Assembly: GCA_002402175.1 (NCBI GenBank) | Contig: NVVJ01000019.1 | Span: 1 to 47,601 of the forward strand | Length of the DNA stretch: 47,601 nt | Direction of reading: 5' to 3' | Source: SAR86 cluster bacterium | Lineage (GTDB): Bacteria > Pseudomonadota > Gammaproteobacteria > Pseudomonadales > Pseudohongiellaceae | Translations under genes and position numbers: made by a program | Notes under the pieces: model-generated | The model's database searches: none | The model's input: only the letters and a program-made list of their open reading frames with translations | What the model was told of the DNA's origin: nothing | Part shown: positions 42,228 through 47,601 of the stretch, one piece after another | Layout: each line of letters begins with the position of its first letter | How positions within the stretch are numbered: position 1 is the first letter of the stretch

Positions 42228-43070
42228 TTACCTGCTCCAGGCCGAGCTAGTCGCAGCATGTTTAAAGATCAGTCTGTTCTGATCATTCGCAGGTGGCTCT
42301 GAGTCTCCGAATATCGCCCTAATCCAGTGGCCATCCGTGGGGTTTGGAAATAAAATGTAGTCACGCCCGTACTTATCGCTATCCTCCTCCGATAGCTCTA
42401 ATCGTTGGTCCACTTCTGTCACATAATATCTACGGGAGAAATCATTGAGATTATCTCCAAGTAGGACTACTACGTCATACTCCTCTGAGATTTGCTGCTG
42501 CACTATCTCTTTGTTAGAGCTGTCACGCAAAACTGTGACATGCTGACTATCGACATAGGGAAATCCCGCACTAGCAAGATTTGCTAAGGCAAATTGATAA
42601 GTTTCCTCTCCTTGATTACGACTAGTCACATAGAATACTTCAACATTATTTTCTTTACAGAACTGTAGAAATTTACTCGCACCAGGGCTAGCGATCGTTC
42701 GGTTTTCAGCAATCCATTTGTCCCAGCTGGAGTCATCAAAAAAATCCTGTCTCTGATTTACTAAATAACCCCAGTAACTACTGGAGAGCAACAGCGTTTC
42801 ATCTACGTCACTAATCACAGCCAATGGCCGAGAGCCAGGGGTTCTATTTACTAGCGCCAATTCAAGGCGCATTCGTGCCAGATTAAAACCTTGGTGATAT
42901 AGAGCCCGATACTCCGCGGCTGTTTGTTTCCAGGCTACCGCATACATCAAATTGTTATGCAAATTCTGCTCTGAATGCTGTGGCAATTGTTGGCTACAGG
43001 CTACTTGAGTCAATGCTACTAATAGCATGAGGAAAAGCAGCCTTATTGGGGACTTTCTTGATTGGATCAT
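42228..43070 (-). CDS. 5'-nucleotidase, lipoprotein e(P4) family
   Basis: A 280-residue outer membrane lipoprotein of the class C acid phosphatases (HAD fold). MLLVALTQVAC is a lipobox. ISDVDETLLLSSSYWGYLV holds the catalytic Asp-x-Asp, DFFDDSSWDKWIA and VFYVTSRNQGEET follow, and LLGDNLNDFS supplies the metal-binding acidic motif. In Haemophilus the family dephosphorylates NMN and AMP so nucleosides can enter. It is divergent from an exported SurE-like gene with a 101-base gap, suggesting joint nucleotide scavenging. Confidence 0.95.
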   Translation of the reverse strand: MIQSRKSPIRLLFLMLLVALTQVACSQQLPQHSEQNLHNNLMYAVAWKQTAAEYRALYHQGFNLARMRLELALVNRTPGSRPLAVISDVDETLLLSSSYWGYLVNQRQDFFDDSSWDKWIAENRTIASPGASKFLQFCKENNVEVFYVTSRNQGEETYQFALANLASAGFPYVDSQHVTVLRDSSNKEIVQQQISEEYDVVVLLGDNLNDFSRRYYVTEVDQRLELSEEDSDKYGRDYILFPNPTDGHWIRAIFGDSEPPANDQNRLIFKHAATSSAWSR

Positions 43071-43171
43071 TTGTATTACCCAGTTGGTGTGTATTATGCT
43101 GGCGTAAGCTAATTTTAAATCCTATAACAATATCGCTCGCAACAATACTCTGCAAAGCCTTCGAGGAAAAT

Positions 43172-44032
43172 ATGCCCATTTCATCAAAAACTTCATCAAC
43201 AGCCTCATCAATAACAACACGCCTTGTTCTTGCAGCTTTAGTCTGCTTTTTCAGCACCACATTGTCGGCACAAACTTATAGAGTTCTATTATCAAATGAT
43301 GATGGCATTGAATCTCCTCTTCTGGTTGCTCTACATCAGGAGCTGGTAAAATTGCCCGATGTTGAAGTTGTTGTGTCTGCACCAAACATCAATCAATCTG
43401 GTAGCAGCCAGTCTTCTATTGGTTCTGTTAGTGTTGATCGATATTTTCTAGATGGAAGCTTTTTTGGCTATGCTGTTCATGGCCGGCCCGCCGACGCTGT
43501 TCGATTTGCCGTTGTTGAATTGGGAAAGGATTCTGCTTTTGACCTGGTAGTATCAGGCATTAATCGAGGTGCAAATGTAGGTGATGTATCTCATTTGTCT
43601 GGCACCATCGGTGCGGCGATGGAGGGACTTTATCAAGGCATTCCTGCAATTGCTGTATCTCAGGATACCCAGGGAGTAGATACTCAGGCAACGGCAAAGT
43701 TTACCGCCATGTTAGTCGCAAAATACCAACGTGATGGCGCGCCAGAGGGAACTTTAATTTCTATCAATATTCCACGAGGTGAGTTGAAAGGTGTCTCCGT
43801 TAGGCCAATGGGTGATTCTTATCTGAAAACTGAAAGCTACGAGACAGTTGAGCAAAACGATAATCAAACTGTTTACGAGCGTGAACTTATCATCGTGTCT
43901 TCAGAAGACTCTAGCACGGACACCTACGCCTATCAGCAGGGCTACATTACCATTACTCCCCTGAAGTTTGACTGGACTGACTATGAACTTCTTAGCGAAG
44001 TAGAATCCTGGGATTTACGTTTAGTCGATTAG
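43172..44032 (+). CDS. Exported SurE-family 5'/3'-nucleotidase
   Basis: SurE removes phosphate from nucleoside monophosphates. The enzyme body is complete: YRVLLSNDDGIESPLL (metal Asp-Asp), SAPNINQSGSSQSS, GYAVHGRPADAVRFAV and VVSGINRGANVGDVSHLSGTIGAAMEG. Unlike the usual cytoplasmic SurE, this one carries a signal peptide (LVLAALVCFFSTTLSAQ) before YRVLLS. Start 43,172 follows GAGGAAAAT by a few bases; total 286 residues. It lies divergent to the e(P4) lipoprotein, and 31 bases before the AtaL-like gene. Confidence 0.94.
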   Translation: MPISSKTSSTASSITTRLVLAALVCFFSTTLSAQTYRVLLSNDDGIESPLLVALHQELVKLPDVEVVVSAPNINQSGSSQSSIGSVSVDRYFLDGSFFGYAVHGRPADAVRFAVVELGKDSAFDLVVSGINRGANVGDVSHLSGTIGAAMEGLYQGIPAIAVSQDTQGVDTQATAKFTAMLVAKYQRDGAPEGTLISINIPRGELKGVSVRPMGDSYLKTESYETVEQNDNQTVYERELIIVSSEDSSTDTYAYQQGYITITPLKFDWTDYELLSEVESWDLRLVD

Positions 44033-44063
44033 CTTGAATTTTGATATAAGGGAAGAAAATATT

Positions 44064-44528
44064 TTGCTCGAATTTGAACATGTAATACAGATTAATGATT
44101 TAACCGACCGTGATATTATGGTGCTGGACCGATCCCAACTTTGGGAAGGTTTGATTTTTCGTGCTCGACGCCCAGATAAATTCGTCAATAACCTCGCTGT
44201 TGAAACAGAGGATCTAGCATCCGATGAATTTGAGCGAGTTATTACCGTTGGCAAATCAAAATTTATTGAACGAGTAGTAATGTATCCGGATGGAAGAATT
44301 CATACTAAAACCATTGAAGACATAGAGCAACTAAGCGCAGAAAGCATGACTCAGATTGAAGAGCCCGAGGCAGGTTTTCTATTTGTGCGTTTTACTTATA
44401 CGCGCGAACTAGAGATCGAAGATGGCGGAGAAAATCTGGAGGACCATTTGAAAGCTGCCTATTTACAAACTGACCGAGATGCAATTGAGATGATTCGAAC
44501 TTTGGCGGACAGCGGAGTATTTGGTTAA
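44064..44528 (+). CDS. AtaL-like/DUF1857 SRPBCC-fold protein
   Basis: A 154-residue protein. MLEFEHVIQINDLTDRDI is the typical start of the AtaL/DUF1857 family, with LWEGLIFRARRPDKFV, ERVITVGKSKFIERVVMYPDGRI and GFLFVRFTYTREL following. The fold is expected to be a START-like hydrophobic cup, ligand unknown. I choose TTG 44,064, 8 bases after AAGGGAAG, since the protein start then matches the family; TTG 44,034 is the alternative. It is downstream of the exported SurE gene and may be cotranscribed, though no functional link is known. Confidence 0.82.
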   Translation: MLEFEHVIQINDLTDRDIMVLDRSQLWEGLIFRARRPDKFVNNLAVETEDLASDEFERVITVGKSKFIERVVMYPDGRIHTKTIEDIEQLSAESMTQIEEPEAGFLFVRFTYTRELEIEDGGENLEDHLKAAYLQTDRDAIEMIRTLADSGVFG

Positions 44529-44564
44529 TCTTTTGGTAACACAGCCAATATGGATATACATGTA

Positions 44565-44891
44565 ATGAAGCTTTCAATAACACTGAAAAACCTAATGTTC
44601 TGTTCGTTGTTATTTTGTATCAGTAGCGCATTTTCCGAAGAAGATAAATTCGATGCCGCTCAAACTTATAAGACAACCTGCTTTGCCTGCCATGGTACCG
44701 GCGCCGCACATTCTCCAGAGGTAGGTGATGTCATAGAGTGGGAAATCAGGTTAGAGAAAGGTCTGGATACATTGGTGAAAAATAGTATTAACGGCCTCAA
44801 CGGTATTATGCCGCCAAGAGGGCTTTGCGTAGACTGCAGTGATGCACAGCTGAAAGCCATAGTGGAATATATGTTGGAGAGTAGTCAGTAA
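44565..44891 (+). CDS. Cytochrome c5-like monohaem cytochrome
   Basis: A 108-residue exported haem protein. The signal peptide ends near ISSAFSEE, and the haem site is CFACH (TCFACHGTGAAHSPE). GLNGIMPPRGLCVDCSDAQLKAIVEYML supplies the axial Met in MPPRG and the CxxC disulfide typical of cytochrome c5. It lies 71 bases upstream of the PQQ-dependent dehydrogenase gene, on the same strand, and is its likely electron acceptor. Confidence 0.92.
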   Translation: MKLSITLKNLMFCSLLFCISSAFSEEDKFDAAQTYKTTCFACHGTGAAHSPEVGDVIEWEIRLEKGLDTLVKNSINGLNGIMPPRGLCVDCSDAQLKAIVEYMLESSQ

Positions 44892-44962
44892 AATTAGCGC
44901 TATTAGTAACGCTAATAATAGAAAAACAAAACATTCAAAAAGATCCATACGGAGTAGAACCG

Positions 44963-46792
44963 ATGCCGCGTATAAAAAACAACAAAACCAAAACATGTTT
45001 ACTGCTATCGAGTCTGTTAGTTCTCCTGTTTAGCTGTGCACCAGAATCTGACTCAACTTCAATCGACGTTGCAACAAGTAGCGTCTCAACAGGAGGAGAA
45101 GTTGAACAGGTCGAAACGGCGTCCGCCTTACGAAGGCTTTCTTCCGTACGCAATATGGACTGGAGACTACACAATCTAGACTTAGCTGGATCGCGATTCT
45201 CTCCTAGCGATCAGATCACTCCCAATAATGTCGCTGAATTAACACCAAAGTGGTTGTTCCAGCATGGCGTAATTGATGGCGTAAGCAACCAGACAACGCC
45301 TGTTATCGTCGATGAAATAATGTACCTCACTGACTCTCGTGGCAGTGTATACGCCCTTAATGCTGTCGATGGCCACCTACTATGGACCTACGATGTAACC
45401 AGACTACTTGGTGGCGGCCGACGCGAAGGCTATGTCTTTAGACATCGCGGCGTTGCCTATGAAGACGGCGTGGTGTACACCGCCGCAGGATCATTTCTGT
45501 TCGCACTGGATGCCTTAACTGGCGAGCCGCTGGAAGGTTTTGGTGACAACGGCCAGGCCCCGGTGATTCTGGATGTACTACATGAAAAAAACCCAGAAAT
45601 CGAAACAGCCATTTCCGTAGGTTACTGGTTTACTACCGCACCACAAATTCACAATGGTGTCGTTTATCTAGGCACCACCAGAAGCGAGAGCCATATTGCT
45701 GGCGGCTATGTGTTGGCAATCGATGCCAAGACTGGCGAAGGAATCTGGAATTTTAATACCATACCTCAGGATGAAACAGACCAGGGTTGGGAGATCGCTG
45801 GGCCTACCTGGGTAGGCGGCGAACGAAACGGTGGCGGTATATGGGAAACCCCGGCTATCGATCCCGAACTGGGCCAGATATACGTAGCGGTCGGGAATCC
45901 GTTTGGCGACAGCACCAAACGTGATGGCGCAAATTTATTTTCTGATTCCCTTATTGCTCTGTCTCTGGAAGACGGACATCTGGACTGGTATTACCAGCAA
46001 GTACATCATGATGTTTGGGACTACGATTCAGGCAACCAGCCAATTCTCTTTGACATGGAAGTCGATGGCGAGCCAGTTAAGGCACTGGCGCAATCCAGCA
46101 AAAATAGCTGGTTATATATTCTTAATCGAGAAACTGGCTTGCCTGTTCATCCCATTATAGAAACGCCGGTTTCAGTGGAAACAGATGTAGAGGGCGAAGT
46201 TCCTTATCCAACTCAGCCAATTCCATATAAAGCCAATGGTGAACGCATGGAGCCTGTGTCGCCAGTTTTTCCTACGGATATTCCAGCGCAACATATGGAA
46301 GCGAATAACCTGGTTGAACAGTTCACACCAATTGGACCGAATCAAATTTTCTCACCGGGTTACGGAGGCGGCTCCAGCTATTCGCCAATTTCGTTTAGTG
46401 AAGATACAGGATTATTGTATGTCGCTGCGATCGATCAACCCTTTAATTCCGGCCGCGATCCTAAAGGCTATTTCTCGGCCTATGATCCAACCACTGGCGA
46501 ACTTATATGGCGTCAGATATTCGAAGGTTATGGTCAGGCAGGATCTGTGGTTACTCACGGCGGTATCGTTTTTGTTGGTGCCGGCAGTAATCTGGCTGGA
46601 TACTTCTATGCCTACGATGCCGCGACTGGCGAAGAGTTATGGAAATTTAATACTGGCGCCGGTGTATTTGCCTCTCCTTCTATATATGTCATAGATGGTC
46701 AAGAGTACGTTACGGTTGCGTCAGGCGGAGGATCAAGAGGGAGAAGGGGCGGTGATTTAATTCTTACTTTCGCCCTACCCGATCGAAATTAG
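44963..46792 (+). CDS. PQQ-dependent dehydrogenase lipoprotein (quinoprotein)
   Basis: A 609-residue periplasmic enzyme of the eight-bladed PQQ propeller family. VLLFSCAPESD is a lipobox, so the protein is probably anchored by lipid. DWRLHNLDLAGSRFSPSDQI begins the propeller; SVYALNAVDGHLLWTYDV, TWVGGERNGGGIWETPAID, HHDVWDYDSGNQPILFDM and FYAYDAATGEELWKF are blade motifs. The Cys pair in the cofactor site of methanol and ethanol dehydrogenases is missing; the only cysteines are N-terminal (in the signal or lipobox). No haem domain is present, so electrons must pass to a separate cytochrome, the c5-like protein upstream. CGGAGTAG precedes the start. Substrate unknown. Confidence 0.92.
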   Translation: MPRIKNNKTKTCLLLSSLLVLLFSCAPESDSTSIDVATSSVSTGGEVEQVETASALRRLSSVRNMDWRLHNLDLAGSRFSPSDQITPNNVAELTPKWLFQHGVIDGVSNQTTPVIVDEIMYLTDSRGSVYALNAVDGHLLWTYDVTRLLGGGRREGYVFRHRGVAYEDGVVYTAAGSFLFALDALTGEPLEGFGDNGQAPVILDVLHEKNPEIETAISVGYWFTTAPQIHNGVVYLGTTRSESHIAGGYVLAIDAKTGEGIWNFNTIPQDETDQGWEIAGPTWVGGERNGGGIWETPAIDPELGQIYVAVGNPFGDSTKRDGANLFSDSLIALSLEDGHLDWYYQQVHHDVWDYDSGNQPILFDMEVDGEPVKALAQSSKNSWLYILNRETGLPVHPIIETPVSVETDVEGEVPYPTQPIPYKANGERMEPVSPVFPTDIPAQHMEANNLVEQFTPIGPNQIFSPGYGGGSSYSPISFSEDTGLLYVAAIDQPFNSGRDPKGYFSAYDPTTGELIWRQIFEGYGQAGSVVTHGGIVFVGAGSNLAGYFYAYDAATGEELWKFNTGAGVFASPSIYVIDGQEYVTVASGGGSRGRRGGDLILTFALPDRN

Positions 46793-46809
46793 GAGTCTTG
46801 CGATCTAGT

Positions 46810-47601
46810 TTACTGAGTACTGATTGCGAGCCTGAATCCAATTGTATTACTGCGAACGCCAGGGTCTACACCTCCGCGAACGGCGCTGCGCAAATTATTG
46901 ATGGCATCAGAATACGAACCTCCGCGCATCACCCAAAGTGAATCGTCTGATAGATTGTCCATGTCGTCGTCAAGGCTATAAGGATAGTCCTGCAAAGGGC
47001 TGCGGGTGAATTCCCACACATTTCCACTCATGTCCGACAGACCATGAGCACACACTCCACAATCAATAGAACCAACTTCGACAACTGAGGGCGATTCATA
47101 GTTAGCCATACCGGGTTGGAATTGTGATCCCCAGGGAAACACTCGACCATCGGTACCCCGAGCTGCTTTTTCCCATTCCGCCTCTGATGGCAGAGTGACA
47201 TGGGCGCCACTTTCAAGAAATTGTTTTATTTCAGGCGGCGTCAATTCAGAATTTCTCAATTTCTGCTCCAGCCAACGCGAGTACGCCAGAGCTTCAGCCC
47301 ATGTAATATTTGCAACTGGGTTGTTGCCGGAGTTATTGCCGGGTTGATTCGGTAATAATGCACCTGCCTGCACTGGGGAGTCTTGCAGGAAAGCACTAAA
47401 TTGCGCCACCGTGACTTCAAACATGCCAATATAATACACGGGTAAGTCTACCGACCCTTGTCGGCGCGAATCGGACCAACGCTCATTCTCATAAGCCATT
47501 CTGTCCAGGGCGGGATTACTGCCCATAATAAATGAACCGGCTGCAATTTCGACAAACCCGAATGAATCGTCATCAGGAAGATGCCAGGCATCACTCCGAA
47601 A
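46810..47601 (-). CDS. Sulfatase-modifying factor (SUMF1)-domain protein, N-terminal part outside window
   Basis: The frame is open through the window end, so the gene is partial; ATG 47,526 is internal because FVEIAAGSFIMGSNP, coded across it, is the family start. VYYIGMFEVTVAQFSAFL, VANITWAEALAYSRWLE, LPSEAEWEKAARGTDGRVFPWG and DMSGNVWEFTRSP are all SUMF1 motifs. At the C-terminus, GGSYSDAINNLRSAVRGG replaces the Cys-bearing stretch (GGSYxCxxxYC) of formylglycine-generating enzymes, so it should not activate sulfatases. Related proteins act as ergothioneine, lectin or signalling modules. It is convergent with the PQQ gene, 17 bases apart. Confidence 0.9.
   Translation of the reverse strand, partial: FRSDAWHLPDDDSFGFVEIAAGSFIMGSNPALDRMAYENERWSDSRRQGSVDLPVYYIGMFEVTVAQFSAFLQDSPVQAGALLPNQPGNNSGNNPVANITWAEALAYSRWLEQKLRNSELTPPEIKQFLESGAHVTLPSEAEWEKAARGTDGRVFPWGSQFQPGMANYESPSVVEVGSIDCGVCAHGLSDMSGNVWEFTRSPLQDYPYSLDDDMDNLSDDSLWVMRGGSYSDAINNLRSAVRGGVDPGVRSNTIGFRLAISTQ

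Overview
The window reads as chromosomal DNA of a free-living, probably marine or aquatic, gammaproteobacterium. This rests on cmoA-cmoB, slmA, a SpoT-type (p)ppGpp enzyme beside rpoZ, and a gene order (rpmB/rpmG, radC, coaBC, algC, argB, slmA, pyrE, rph, yicC, gmk, rpoZ, spoT, ridA, recG, ubiA) that follows the Pseudomonas-like arrangement, here without dut after coaBC and without crc between pyrE and rph. Species cannot be assigned from sequence alone. Base composition looks moderate, with no obvious GC island.

Region 1 (1-20,200) is the housekeeping block: a YgjP-type metallopeptidase, a small methyltransferase, the wobble-uridine modification pair cmoA-cmoB, a degenerate IS200-like (REP-associated) transposase protein, ribosomal proteins L28 and L33, RadC, CoA synthesis, sugar phosphate, arginine and pyrimidine genes, RNase PH, YicC, guanylate kinase, omega subunit, SpoT, RidA, RecG and UbiA. 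It is bracketed by copies of one hairpin-forming dispersed repeat, at 1-96 (cut by the window edge) and at 20,440-20,545. A third, inverted and diverged copy lies at 20,242-20,343.

Region 2 (20,600-32,300) is accessory. It holds exported or surface proteins (an NHL-repeat protein, a TorF-like porin, a cytochrome c peroxidase-like protein with only one haem site, a serine hydrolase and a large TonB-dependent receptor) with small conserved-domain genes, an Lrp-type regulator, a Nu-class-like glutathione transferase and an unrecognised ParB-like orphan.

Region 3 (32,390-35,540) contains a 71-residue double-glycine-leader peptide closely followed by a small membrane protein. I read this as a candidate class II microcin and immunity pair and as the best candidate for an undescribed system here. 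Next to it is a probable operon of a four-helix membrane protein, cytochrome b561 and threonine synthase.

Region 4 (35,790-47,601) holds an M13 lipoprotein peptidase, an ABC exporter pair, a set of c-type cytochromes (c', dihaem, c5-like), divergent extracytoplasmic nucleotidases (e(P4) lipoprotein and an exported SurE), a PQQ-dependent lipoprotein dehydrogenase next to its likely cytochrome partner, and a sulfatase-modifying-factor-like gene running off the window end. The last third is a periplasmic redox and scavenging region.

Several genes appear to use non-AUG starts (AUU for cmoA; UUG for cmoB, spoT, recG and the AtaL-like gene). No tRNA, rRNA, CRISPR array or complete insertion sequence was seen.
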